DNA from: Thermodesulfobacterium geofontis OPF15
GTDB lineage: Bacteria > Desulfobacterota > Thermodesulfobacteria > Thermodesulfobacteriales > Thermodesulfobacteriaceae
Assembly: GCF_000215975.1 (NCBI RefSeq)
Contig: NC_015682.1
Span: forward strand, 1,364,001 to 1,428,000
Direction: 5' to 3'
Length of the DNA stretch: 64,000 nucleotides
A program made the translations under genes and the position numbers. The notes beneath the pieces were generated by a model. That model was not told the origin of the DNA. It saw only the letters and a program-made list of their open reading frames with translations, and did not search any database. This document shows positions 8,916 to 17,534 of the stretch, in pieces (position 1 is the stretch's first letter; every line of letters starts with the position of its first letter).

Positions 8916-10053
8916 GGCTAATTTTATTTATTCTATATTCAATAATTAGCTTTTGAAACTCTTCCTTTTCAAGTGGATTATAAGAAAAATAAAAAAGATG
9001 AGATTTGCATTTACAATCTGAAGCACCAAAATCAGGAATTATTTCTTGAGAAAGCAGAGAAAGTTCTTTAGCAATTTCACATTCCCTTTTTTCAAAATCC
9101 CTTATAGGAATAACTTTTAAATTTTCTCCTTTTTGAAGCAAATAATCTATATGCCATTTTAGTTTTTTATTTTTTCTAAGGTGGCGATTAATTCTTTTAC
9201 TAAGACTATTCATAGCAGAGCCTACATAAACATAAAATCCTTTTTTAAAAACTTTCTCTCCTAAATTTCCAATTTTTAGCTTTTCTTTATTTTTTATTTT
9301 AAAGACCAAAAGGTATAATCCCTTATCTTCTATTTTTTCTAAAAAATCAAAGGGTATTTGAAGCTCCTTTATTTCTTTTACATAAGTAAAGGTATCATCC
9401 CATTTTAAAGCGATAGCCCTTATTTCTATTTTATCTTTTACTTCAACTAATGCTTTAGAAAATTGATAATCAATGTGATAGGCAGGTAAAAAATATTTTA
9501 TTTCTGGATTCATAACCACAAAAAGAATACCTCCTCTGAGGTCTTTTCCTCTAAGTTCTGCTAATTTTAAAATGTGTTTTGTTCCTCTTTTAGTTTCTGC
9601 ATCAGGAAACATGGCTATTTCTTTACCAAAAAGCGTACAAGTTTTAATTTCTAAAATCAATTTTTCAAAAGTTCGTTTATCCTCTAAAATAAGATCAAAT
9701 CTTGAAGAATTAAATTTGGTTTCTTCTCTTAAAATTTTATAATTCTTCCAAAAATGAATTTTTTCTTCTTCAATAAGCTTTTTAATAATTTTATTAGTTA
9801 AATGAGTATGGAGAAGAATATAATTAGAATCTTTTTGACAAGCTAAAACAGTATAAGGAAGTTTAGAATTCTTTTTATTTTTAAAAACTAAAAGAGGTTT
9901 TCCGGGTAATAAAAGTTCCCAAAGTCTTCCAGGATTAGGAAGATAGGCTAATTTTTCTTTTTCTTTTAATTTTATTTTTACCACAAAACGATTGATCCTT
10001 TCTAAAAAATTAGCCTTTATCTTTTCAAAATTAAAGGGATAGTTAATTTCCAT
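8896..10053 (-). CDS. fusion of SfsA-type nuclease domain with a GIY-YIG (DUF123) domain
   Basis: A 385-residue two-domain protein. Residues about 1-235 are a full-length SfsA domain: N-terminal OB-like part with LPNPGRLWELL, then a restriction-nuclease-like core with SRFDLIL, EIKTCTL, FPDAETKRGTKH and GGILFVV. Residues about 245-360 match the DUF123 branch of GIY-YIG domains: GLYLLVF, GFYVYVGSA, RINRHLRK, WHIDYLL, and the Cys-rich GASDCKCKSHLFYF end. SfsA proteins bind DNA and cut nucleic acids; E. coli SfsA is about 234 residues and stands alone. The fusion suggests two nuclease modules acting on one substrate. Confidence 0.85.
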   Translation of the reverse strand: MEINYPFNFEKIKANFLERINRFVVKIKLKEKEKLAYLPNPGRLWELLLPGKPLLVFKNKKNSKLPYTVLACQKDSNYILLHTHLTNKIIKKLIEEEKIHFWKNYKILREETKFNSSRFDLILEDKRTFEKLILEIKTCTLFGKEIAMFPDAETKRGTKHILKLAELRGKDLRGGILFVVMNPEIKYFLPAYHIDYQFSKALVEVKDKIEIRAIALKWDDTFTYVKEIKELQIPFDFLEKIEDKGLYLLVFKIKNKEKLKIGNLGEKVFKKGFYVYVGSAMNSLSKRINRHLRKNKKLKWHIDYLLQKGENLKVIPIRDFEKRECEIAKELSLLSQEIIPDFGASDCKCKSHLFYFSYNPLEKEEFQKLIIEYRINKISHVFTKT

Positions 10054-10113
10054 GTATTTATTTTACTACAAAATTAAATTATAATTATAGCAAAAACAAA
10101 GCTTTAAATCTTC

Positions 10114-10671
10114 ATGAATTATAAAAAGCTTGAAGGAGAAGAAATTTTAAAAAAATGGAGAAAAAACCGTCCTCCTGAAAGATTCCCTATTGTTGCAATT
10201 CTTGATAATATAAGAAGTGCTTATAATGTTGGTTCCATGTTTCGTACTGCTGAATGTGCTTATATTTCAAAACTTATTCTATGTGGAATAACACCTTGTC
10301 CACCACATCCAAAAGTTGAAAAAACAGCTTTGGGAACTACAAATCTTGTTCCCTGGAATTATTTTCTTCATACTCTCGATGCTATAAAGAATCTTAAAAA
10401 AGAAGGTTTTAAAATTGCTATTCTTGAAATTACAGAAAAAAGCATACCTATACAACAATTGAAAAAAGAAGATTTTCCTTTAGCTTTAGTAATAGGAAAT
10501 GAAGTTACTGGAGTTGATGAAGAAATATTTTATGAAGGAGATTTTATTTTGGAAATACCCCTTTATGGCGAAAAAGAATCTCTTAATGTTGCTGTAGCCT
10601 TTGGGGTAGCTATATTTTTACTTATTGAGAAACTTAAAGATATCCAAAGTTTTAACTCTTGTAATAAATGA
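10114..10671 (+). CDS. SpoU/TrmH-family RNA ribose 2'-O-methyltransferase
   Basis: A 185-residue SPOUT enzyme with the three family motifs: NIRSAYNVGSMFRTAE near residues 32-47, LVIGNEVTGVDEE near residue 127, and IPLYGEKESLNVAVAFGVAIF near residue 149. These form the trefoil knot that binds SAM. It lacks the N-terminal substrate-binding extension of RlmB, so tRNA or rRNA targets are equally possible. No clear ribosome site precedes the ATG; a TATAAT at 10080-10085 could be its -10. It lies 55 bases upstream of hflX. Confidence 0.85.
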   Translation: MNYKKLEGEEILKKWRKNRPPERFPIVAILDNIRSAYNVGSMFRTAECAYISKLILCGITPCPPHPKVEKTALGTTNLVPWNYFLHTLDAIKNLKKEGFKIAILEITEKSIPIQQLKKEDFPLALVIGNEVTGVDEEIFYEGDFILEIPLYGEKESLNVAVAFGVAIFLLIEKLKDIQSFNSCNK

Positions 10672-10726
10672 AATTTAATTTATTATTTTATTTAAACTTA
10701 AATAAAAAAATTTATTTAGGAGGTAG

Positions 10727-12505
10727 ATGGGCTCTCAAATTTTTGGAAATACTATAGGTTTAAAACCAAGTGAGTTAAAGAAATTAGAAAAATTATATAG
10801 ACGTAAAGTTCCTCCCACATCTATTATCACTCATGAATTAGCTAAGGAAATTTCTCAAATCTCTGCAGAAATAAATCGTCAAGTTGGAATTCTTATAAAT
10901 AGAAAAGGAGAAATTGATTATGTAATAGTAGGTACCTTTAATAGAATTGAAATTCCTGAACTCAAAGGCTATCGTGATCATATAGCAAGACTGAAGGGTT
11001 TAAGATGTATTCATACTCATCTTATTAACTCTCAAAATGACAAAACTAAACCTTCAGGTCTTGATCAGGATGATCTTATTGATTTAGCATTTCTAAGACT
11101 GGATTTGATAGGTGCTTTGGAAGTAAAACCTGATGGAGAACCTGGAAAAATCTATATTGCCCATATATTACCTGATCCTGAATTTTTTAAAGGGGCTCTT
11201 CTTGATCAAGAAGAAAAATTCTTTTATTTTTTAAAACCCTGCTATGTATGGGAACTTAAAGAAAATTTTTTAGAGCTTATCAAAAATTTGGAAGATGAAT
11301 TAGACAGAATTAGACCTCTTAAGGAAATTGGTGAAAATAAAGACCGTGCAATTCTTATTTTTATTAAAGAACCTAAGGATATATATTTAGAAGAAAAAAT
11401 GGAAGAGCTTGAAGAACTTGCAAGGACTGCAGGAGTTAGTGTAGTAGGAAAGGTTGTTCAAAAAAGAGTGTCCCCTGATCCAAAATATGTTATAGGTAAA
11501 GGAAAACTTGTTGAAGTTATGATTTTAGCTATGAGAAATAGAGCTAATTTACTTATATTTGATAGAGAACTTACTCCTTCTCAAGTAAGGGCTTTAACTG
11601 AAGTTACAGATTTAAGAGTTATAGATAGAACTCAATTGATTCTTGATATATTTGCTCAAAGAGCATCTTCAAGAGAAGGAAAAATCCAAGTTGAAATTGC
11701 TCAGCTAAGGTATGCTTTACCTCGTCTTAGAGCTAAAGATGATGCTTTCTCCCGTTTAACTGGAGGAATTGGAGGAAGAGGACCAGGAGAAACTAAATTA
11801 GAAATAGACAGAAGAAGAATTAAAGATAAAATTGCAAAACTGGAAAGAGAGTTAAGCAAAATTTCACAAGAAAGGGAATTAAGAAGAAAAAGAAGAAAAA
11901 AACTTAATTTTAAAGTAGTGTCTCTTATTGGTTATACAAATGCTGGGAAAACAACTTTACTTAATACCTTAGCTAAAACCAATTATCTTGCAGAGGATAA
12001 ACTTTTTGCTACCTTAGATCCTGTTACAAAATTGATAAAAACTAAAAACGGAAAGGTATTTCTTCTTACAGATACAGTAGGATTTATAAGAGACCTTCCT
12101 GAAGATCTTAAAAAAGCTTTTAAAGCAACCTTAGAAGAACTTTATTCAGCTGACATCCTTTTACATATAGTTGATATTTCCCATCCTGATTTTGAAAATC
12201 ATATAAAGGCTGTTGAACAAATTCTCGAAGAAATGGATCTTTTACATATACCCAAAATTTTGGTATTTAATAAAATAGACCTTCTTGAAAATAAAGAAAA
12301 TTTTTCACCTCTTTGGTTAAAAAATTTAGTTTCCAAATATAATGCTATTCCTATTTCTGCTAAAAAGGGAATAAATTTAGATTTACTTATAGAGGCTATA
12401 GAAAATTGGTTAACTATTCTTGAGAAAGAGAAGCCCGAAAATTTTCCTGTCTTTTCCGAGGAGGAAAATCTCCCCAAAGTTCCTCGAGAGCATAGATTTT
12501 TCTAA
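10727..12505 (+). CDS. hflX: ribosome-associated GTPase HflX, long form
   Basis: HflX splits stalled or idle ribosomes using GTP. The protein is 592 residues, longer than the 426-residue E. coli form. An extra N-terminal domain of about 190 residues includes a THLINSQNDKTKPSGLDQDD stretch. Then comes the HflX subdomain with GKLVEV and GGRGPGETKLE, a helical linker rich in Arg/Lys, and the G domain with GYTNAGKTTL (G1), DTVGFIRDLP (G3), NKIDLL (G4) and SAKKG (G5). The AGGAGGT site at 10719-10725 decides the ATG. Its 3' end overlaps the convergent rsfS gene by 92 bases. Confidence 0.96.
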   Translation: MGSQIFGNTIGLKPSELKKLEKLYRRKVPPTSIITHELAKEISQISAEINRQVGILINRKGEIDYVIVGTFNRIEIPELKGYRDHIARLKGLRCIHTHLINSQNDKTKPSGLDQDDLIDLAFLRLDLIGALEVKPDGEPGKIYIAHILPDPEFFKGALLDQEEKFFYFLKPCYVWELKENFLELIKNLEDELDRIRPLKEIGENKDRAILIFIKEPKDIYLEEKMEELEELARTAGVSVVGKVVQKRVSPDPKYVIGKGKLVEVMILAMRNRANLLIFDRELTPSQVRALTEVTDLRVIDRTQLILDIFAQRASSREGKIQVEIAQLRYALPRLRAKDDAFSRLTGGIGGRGPGETKLEIDRRRIKDKIAKLERELSKISQERELRRKRRKKLNFKVVSLIGYTNAGKTTLLNTLAKTNYLAEDKLFATLDPVTKLIKTKNGKVFLLTDTVGFIRDLPEDLKKAFKATLEELYSADILLHIVDISHPDFENHIKAVEQILEEMDLLHIPKILVFNKIDLLENKENFSPLWLKNLVSKYNAIPISAKKGINLDLLIEAIENWLTILEKEKPENFPVFSEEENLPKVPREHRFF

Positions 12506-12785
12506 TAGGTTCATAAAATATGTGAAGAATTACTGTTTCATAATCCATTACAATCCATTGTCCCAATTCTAAACCTTCTATACCAAGTGGTTTAATATCT
12601 AATTTTTCTAATTCCAAGGAAATAAATTCACAAATTCCTTGAGCATGTTTTGTAGAACGGGAACTACAAATTATAAAAAAATCTGCATAATCTACTTTTT
12701 TTCTTACATCTATTAAAGTTATTTCTTCAGCTTTTTTTGATTCTAAAAGGTCTACAATTATTTTAGCTAAACTTTCACTTTTCAT
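12414..12785 (-). CDS. rsfS: ribosome silencing factor RsfS (Iojap family)
   Basis: RsfS binds ribosomal protein uL14 and blocks subunit joining when nutrients are short. The 123-residue protein has the family core DVRKKVDYADFFIICSSRSTKHAQGI, GLELGQWIVMDYETVILHIF and the end LEELWGD, plus a short basic tail. The last 92 bases are antisense to the end of hflX, the ribosome-splitting GTPase, so two ribosome-inactivating genes share complementary 3' ends. It is the last gene of the long minus-strand operon, one base after the DUF6485 gene. Confidence 0.93.
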   Translation of the reverse strand: MKSESLAKIIVDLLESKKAEEITLIDVRKKVDYADFFIICSSRSTKHAQGICEFISLELEKLDIKPLGIEGLELGQWIVMDYETVILHIFYEPIRKIYALEELWGDFPPRKRQENFRASLSQE

Positions 12786-12989
12786 TTATATTTTTCCCTG
12801 CTTAACTAATTTAGCAAATAATTCAAAACTTCTATCATAAGTTTTTTCATATTCAGGAGGGAAACAACAAGCAGGCAATTGTCTCATTTTTAAATGATAA
12901 TGCAAGCATTCACAACACATACCCTTTTTGGGACAGGGTTCATAGGTACAATTACACCTTTTTAAATTTTGCTCTTTTCTACATTCCAT
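12786..12989 (-). CDS. small Cys-rich protein, DUF6485-like
   Basis: A 67-residue protein with nine cysteines, mostly in pairs or short spacings: MEC, RCNC, EPC, KKGMCCEC, then LPACCFPPEYEKTYDRSFE. The pattern resembles the DUF6485 family common in anaerobes and suggests a small metal or iron-sulfur binding protein. Function is unknown. It lies between glmS and rsfS, 10 bases after the glmS stop, with no separate promoter visible. Confidence 0.75.
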   Translation of the reverse strand: MECRKEQNLKRCNCTYEPCPKKGMCCECLHYHLKMRQLPACCFPPEYEKTYDRSFELFAKLVKQGKI

Positions 12990-12999
12990 AATCTACCCC

Positions 13000-14844
13000 C
13001 TATTCTACGGTTACACTTTTGGCAAGGTTGCGAGGTTTATCTACATCACATCCCCTTAAAACTGCCATTTCATAAGCAAAAAGTTGTAAAGGAATTACGT
13101 AAAATATAGGCAAAAATTCATAAAAAGTTGAAGGAATCTCTACTAAATCTTCAGATAGCTTCTTAAATTCCTCTGAATTTTCCGAAACAAAGGCTATAAT
13201 AGGCCCCCTTCTTGATCTCACTTCTTCAGCATTGGCAAGTGTTTTTTCATAAGTTATTCCTGTTTCTTTAGCAGCAAGAACTACAGTTGGGAATTTTTCA
13301 TCTATCAAAGCTATAGGTCCATGTTTCATTTCTCCTGCAGCATATCCCTCTGCATGAATATAAGAAATTTCTTTTAATTTAAGCGCACCCTCAAGGGCTA
13401 TAGGATACAAAATGTTTCTTCCCAAATAAAGACAATTTTCTACATTATACCATTTTTTAGCTATTTTTTTAACTTTTAAATGAACTTCTTTTACAAATTT
13501 TTCAAGCAATTGGGGAAGCTTTATTAAAATATTTATTTTTTCAGCTTTTTCGTTTTCTTTATAAAACATTGCTTTTAAATAAAAAGTTAAAAGAATAAAA
13601 ATTAATATTTGAGTAATAAATGCTTTTGTGGAAGCTACACTAATTTCAGGTCCTGCCTGAGTATAAAGAACTACATCACTTTCTCTGGCAATAGTACTTC
13701 CTAAAACATTACAAATAGACAATATCTTAGCATCAAGTTGCTTAGCAAGTCTTAAGCTTGCTAAGGTATCAGCAGTTTCTCCAGATTGAGAAACAGCAAT
13801 AAATAAAGTATTAGAATTTATTAAAGGATGTCTGTAACGAAATTCAGAAGCAAGATCAACTTCTACTGGAATTTTTAAATTTTTTTCTATCAAATACTTT
13901 GCTACTAATCCAGCATGATAAGATGTTCCACAAGCAACTATAAAAATTTTTTCTATATTTTCAAAAAATTCCTTTTTGAGCCCCTCTTTTGAAAAGTCTA
14001 TAGCTTTTCTATCTAAATCTATTCTACCTAAAAGTGTATGTTTTACAGCTTCTGGTTGTTCATAAATTTCCTTTAAAAGAAAATGTGGGAATCCTCCCTT
14101 TTCTGCAGAAGCAAGATCCCAAGAAATAATTGTAGGAGTTCTTTCTATCTTATTTCCTTCTAAATCAAAAATTTCAACCTTATCTTTAGATAATATAGCT
14201 ACTTCTCCGTCATTTAAAAATAAAACCTTTTTAGTAAAGGGAAGAAGAGCAGGGATATCTGAAGCTAAAAAATTTTCTCCATCTCCTAATCCTATCACTA
14301 CAGGACTAAGATTACGAGCAACCATTATAAGATCGGGATTTTCTTTAGAAATAAGACCAATTGCATAGGCTCCTTTTAGTCTTTTTAACGCTGAAAAAAA
14401 AGCTGTTTTTAGATCTAATTCTTGATTTATGTAATCTTCTACTAAATGAACTATCACTTCTGTATCTGTTGCTGAATTAAATTTATGCCCCTTTTCTTGA
14501 AGCTCCCTTTTTAATTCATAATAATTTTCAATAATTCCATTATGTACTAAAGCAAGTATTCCTTTACAATCAATATGAGGATGAGCATTTTCATCAGAAG
14601 GTTCTCCATGAGTAGCCCAACGAGTATGCCCAAGCCCTGGAGCTTTTGGTTTTTGAGGAAAATTGTTAAAAATTTTTTCTTCTAAATTAAATACTTTACC
14701 TTTTACTTTTATTACTCTTATATTTTCATCTTCTAAAAATACCACTCCAGCAGAATCATACCCTCTATATTCTAATCTTCTTAAACCCTCCAAAAGTACA
14801 GGCAAAACTTGTCTTTCCCCTATGTATCCTATAATACCGCACAT
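13000..14844 (-). CDS. glmS: glutamine--fructose-6-phosphate aminotransferase
   Basis: Makes glucosamine-6-phosphate from fructose-6-phosphate and glutamine, the first step to UDP-GlcNAc. The N-terminal Ntn glutaminase begins CGIIGYIG, so I start at ATG 14844, which puts the catalytic cysteine at residue 2 for exposure after Met removal. An in-frame TTG one codon earlier would bury it, and the AGGAG site is spaced for the ATG. Two SIS isomerase domains follow (FIVACGTSYHAG, AVSQSGETADT, EGAALKLKE-type segment, and the C-terminal LAKSVTVE). Length is 614 residues, as usual. No glmS-ribozyme-like leader is possible, since the HNH gene ends just upstream. Confidence 0.97.
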   Translation of the reverse strand: MCGIIGYIGERQVLPVLLEGLRRLEYRGYDSAGVVFLEDENIRVIKVKGKVFNLEEKIFNNFPQKPKAPGLGHTRWATHGEPSDENAHPHIDCKGILALVHNGIIENYYELKRELQEKGHKFNSATDTEVIVHLVEDYINQELDLKTAFFSALKRLKGAYAIGLISKENPDLIMVARNLSPVVIGLGDGENFLASDIPALLPFTKKVLFLNDGEVAILSKDKVEIFDLEGNKIERTPTIISWDLASAEKGGFPHFLLKEIYEQPEAVKHTLLGRIDLDRKAIDFSKEGLKKEFFENIEKIFIVACGTSYHAGLVAKYLIEKNLKIPVEVDLASEFRYRHPLINSNTLFIAVSQSGETADTLASLRLAKQLDAKILSICNVLGSTIARESDVVLYTQAGPEISVASTKAFITQILIFILLTFYLKAMFYKENEKAEKINILIKLPQLLEKFVKEVHLKVKKIAKKWYNVENCLYLGRNILYPIALEGALKLKEISYIHAEGYAAGEMKHGPIALIDEKFPTVVLAAKETGITYEKTLANAEEVRSRRGPIIAFVSENSEEFKKLSEDLVEIPSTFYEFLPIFYVIPLQLFAYEMAVLRGCDVDKPRNLAKSVTVE

Positions 14845-14847
14845 CAA

Positions 14848-15150
14848 TTAACTCCTATTTCTGTTCTTTAAATTTTTTAAATATTCTTCCCATTCCCAAG
14901 GAAGTAAATATTTCTTTTTGTTATTACATTCTTTACATGCTGGAACTATATTAATTCTCTCTGAAGTTCCACCACGAGATAAAGGAATTTTATGATCCAT
15001 AGTGAGTTCTTCAGGTTTAACTTTTTTTCCACAGTAATAACATATTCCTCTTTCTAATTGTTTTCTCCACCATCTTGTATTTTTGAGTTTTCTTGCTTTG
15101 GCCTTTTCTCTTTTTATAAATTCCTCACAACTTAAAACTTCTTTTTTCAT
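14848..15150 (-). CDS. HNH endonuclease
   Basis: A 100-residue single-domain HNH nuclease. It has a CYYC zinc knuckle, the motif DHKIPLSRGGTSERINIVPAC and a second CKEC pair leading to NNKK. The catalytic DH and the trailing N residues of the HNH fold are in place. A basic N-terminal region of about 45 residues may bind DNA. Small free-standing HNH proteins with this motif are widespread housekeeping-like genes, not necessarily mobile. It stands between cmk and glmS, 14 bases after cmk and 3 bases before glmS, with no repeats or intron nearby. Confidence 0.85.
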   Translation of the reverse strand: MKKEVLSCEEFIKREKAKARKLKNTRWWRKQLERGICYYCGKKVKPEELTMDHKIPLSRGGTSERINIVPACKECNNKKKYLLPWEWEEYLKNLKNRNRS

Positions 15151-15164
15151 ATTCCCTTCAAACT

Positions 15165-15872
15165 TTATTTAATAATTTTTAAAATTTCATTTAAAACTTC
15201 CTCTGGAGTCAAATTGGAAGTGTCTATAATATAAGCTCCTTCAGGAATAATTAAAGGTGCTACCTCCCTCTGACTATCTAATTTGTCTCTAAATTTTATA
15301 TTATTAAAAACTTTTTCATATAAATTTTTATCCTTATAAATCACTTTTCCCATTTTTTCTTTAAGTCTTCTCTGTGCCCTTATTTCTTCATTAGCAGTTA
15401 GAAATATTTTTATATCTGCATAAGGAAAGACAAAACTTCCCATGTCTCTTCCCTCAGTAATTAAGCTATCTTCTTTACCAAGTTTTCTCATAATTTCAGT
15501 TAAAAATTCTCTAACCTTTTTATTTGCAGAAACTTGAGAAACCATATTTTCTACTTCTTCTTTTCTTAGTTCATCTTTTATCAATTTTCCATTCCAATAA
15601 ATAAATGTTCCCTCTGATGTTAATTCTATTTTCACTTTTTGAAAAGCTTCTTTTAAAAAATTAATTAATAAATCTTCATTTTCCATATAAGTTTGGATGG
15701 ATTTTTCTGATTTTATTAAAAGATAAGTTACAAATCTATATAAAGCTCCTGATTCTAATAAGGGGACCTTAAATTTTTGAGCTATCATTTTAGCTACAGT
15801 TGTTTTACCTGAAGAAGCAGGACCATCTATAGTGATGATTTTAAATTTTTTCATCTCCTTTATGATCTTCAA
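15165..15872 (-). CDS. cmk: (d)CMP kinase
   Basis: Phosphorylates CMP and dCMP. The 235-residue protein has the P-loop DGPASSGKTTVAK, LLESGALYR, EGRDMGSFVFP and the LID region RAQRRLKE. The gene starts 32 bases inside nusB. Two starts are possible: ATG 15872, or ATG 15854 six codons later, which would have its AAGGAG site too close. I keep the longer one with low certainty. It is part of the nusB-cmk-HNH-glmS series. Confidence 0.93.
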   Translation of the reverse strand: MKIIKEMKKFKIITIDGPASSGKTTVAKMIAQKFKVPLLESGALYRFVTYLLIKSEKSIQTYMENEDLLINFLKEAFQKVKIELTSEGTFIYWNGKLIKDELRKEEVENMVSQVSANKKVREFLTEIMRKLGKEDSLITEGRDMGSFVFPYADIKIFLTANEEIRAQRRLKEKMGKVIYKDKNLYEKVFNNIKFRDKLDSQREVAPLIIPEGAYIIDTSNLTPEEVLNEILKIIK

Positions 15873-16287
15873 CCTTTATTTTAATTTCCTTTTTATAAAT
15901 ATTATCTAAAACTCCATTTATAAAAGCTGGGGAATCATCAGTTCCATAAAGTTTAGCAAGTTCTATAGCTTCATTTATAGAAACAATCTCTGGAATATCT
16001 GGTCTAAAAAACATCTCATAAATTGCCAATCTAAGGATATTTTTATCTGTAAGATTTAATCTTTCTAAGGGCCAAGAAGAAGGAATATATTTTTTAATTA
16101 TATTGTCTATAAATTCTATATTTTCGTCTACTCCAAGAGCTAATTCTTGGGCAAAATCTAATATTTCATCGTCTTTTACACCAAAATAATTTTTGTAATT
16201 ACTTATAGCTTCATGGATAGGTATTTGGGCTGTTTCTTTTTGATAAAGAATTTGAAGTGCTATTTCTCTTCCTTTTCTTCTCTTCAT
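15841..16287 (-). CDS. nusB: transcription antitermination factor NusB
   Basis: NusB with NusE (S10) binds boxA RNA and prevents early termination in rRNA operons. The 148-residue all-helical protein begins with the typical RRKGREIALQILYQ and has PLERLNLTDKNILRLAIYEM and the ending ELAKLYGTDDSPAFINGVLD. It follows the 408-residue GAPDH gene with a 3-base gap and overlaps cmk by 32 bases. The end is acidic and basic mixed and slightly longer than average. Confidence 0.95.
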   Translation of the reverse strand: MKRRKGREIALQILYQKETAQIPIHEAISNYKNYFGVKDDEILDFAQELALGVDENIEFIDNIIKKYIPSSWPLERLNLTDKNILRLAIYEMFFRPDIPEIVSINEAIELAKLYGTDDSPAFINGVLDNIYKKEIKIKVEDHKGDEKI

Positions 16288-16290
16288 AAA

Positions 16291-17517
16291 TTATATCATC
16301 TTTTCAGCAATAAAAACAGTAAGATCACCCATTAAGTTAGTATAAGACCCTAATTCATTATCATACCATCCATAAACTACTACTTGAGTAATAGGTATTT
16401 CAACATGGGTACAAACAGTTTGACCTATTTCTGGAAGGGCTTTACAAATATCCACCTTAGCTAAAGCTGTGCGGGTATGGGTTTCAGCTCCTTCAATAAT
16501 TGCTGCAGCTCTTGGATAACCTATAATATCTGAGGAGACATTTTGTTCCATAGTAAATATAAGATAATCTTTATATTTTGTGTTTGCTGCTTCCTCATAT
16601 ATTTTATTTATTAAATCCCTGGTAATACGATTTTCCAAACTTTCATCTTGAATATTCACTGTAAGGATAATAAGACTTCCTGTAGTAGTTGGAACTCTTA
16701 CACTTTCAGCCATGAATCCAATTTTTTGCATCTCAGGTATAACAAGTCCCAAAGCTTCAGCTGCACCAGTAGTAGTTAAAATAATATTATTAAAAACACT
16801 CCTCATTCTTCTTAAATCTCCTTTTCCTTCCTTAGGAAGTCTATCCAAAACCACCTGTGAACTTGTAACTGCATGAACTGTAACCATAGAAGCTGAGAGT
16901 ATTCTATCTGAACCAAAGTAATCAAGCAAAGGTTTAACCATATAGGCTAAACAAGTAGTTGTACAAGAGGCTGAAGAAATAATATTATGTTTATTTGGCT
17001 GATAAACCTCTTCATTAATACCATAAACAATAGTTACTGCATCTTCTGGAATTCCCTTTTCCTTATCTCTTATTTTAAAAGGTGCAGAAACTATTACCTT
17101 TTCAGCTCCTGCTAAAAGATGTCCTCTAACTGAACCTTTAGGATCTTCTGGATCTATATTAGGATCTCTAAATTTTCCAGAACATTCTACTACAAGTTTT
17201 ACCCCTTCTTTTCTCCAATCGATCTCTTTTGGATTTCTAGTTTTTCTTAAAATTTTCACCTTAATTCCATCTACATACATGGTTCCTTCTTTTTCGTCTA
17301 AATTTTCAATTACTCTTTTTCCTTTATGTCCATAAAGATATACTTGCAACCATCCATAAGTACTATCTTTTTCTATATAACTTGCTATATCAGAAAAAGA
17401 AGTCCCTACCTCCCTTCCTACATTTACTACTATTTCATCAAAGTATTTTCTTGCTACATGATGCCAAAGTGTTAATTTACCTATTCTTCCAAATCCATTT
17501 ATACCCAATTTTTTCAT
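16291..17517 (-). CDS. glyceraldehyde-3-phosphate dehydrogenase family protein, long form (408 aa)
   Basis: A GAPDH-fold dehydrogenase with NINGFGRIGK-type Rossmann start, catalytic Cys185 in SASCTTTC, the His strand TVHAVTSSQ, the phosphate loop TTTGAAEALG, SVRVPTTTGS and the C-terminal WYDNELGSY. The usual SCTTNC asparagine is Thr here. It is about 75 residues longer than common GAPDH because of insertions in the N-terminal half. I start at ATG 17517, directly after a GAGGGGGG ribosome site, not at an upstream in-frame ATG (17538) that overlaps that site. It lies right after the PPDK-like giant gene, with a second GAPDH paralogue on its other side. Confidence 0.9.
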   Translation of the reverse strand: MKKLGINGFGRIGKLTLWHHVARKYFDEIVVNVGREVGTSFSDIASYIEKDSTYGWLQVYLYGHKGKRVIENLDEKEGTMYVDGIKVKILRKTRNPKEIDWRKEGVKLVVECSGKFRDPNIDPEDPKGSVRGHLLAGAEKVIVSAPFKIRDKEKGIPEDAVTIVYGINEEVYQPNKHNIISSASCTTTCLAYMVKPLLDYFGSDRILSASMVTVHAVTSSQVVLDRLPKEGKGDLRRMRSVFNNIILTTTGAAEALGLVIPEMQKIGFMAESVRVPTTTGSLIILTVNIQDESLENRITRDLINKIYEEAANTKYKDYLIFTMEQNVSSDIIGYPRAAAIIEGAETHTRTALAKVDICKALPEIGQTVCTHVEIPITQVVVYGWYDNELGSYTNLMGDLTVFIAEKMI

Positions 17518-17534
17518 ATTTTCACCCCCCTCTT

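Noticed and set aside
14845-14847. TTG as the glmS start
   Set aside because: It would put the catalytic cysteine at residue 3. ATG 14844 leaves it at residue 2 and is better spaced from the AGGAG site.
14848-15150. HNH gene as a mobile intron or homing endonuclease
   Set aside because: Flanking genes are intact and no intron, intein or target duplication is visible; the domain type is common as a stand-alone gene.
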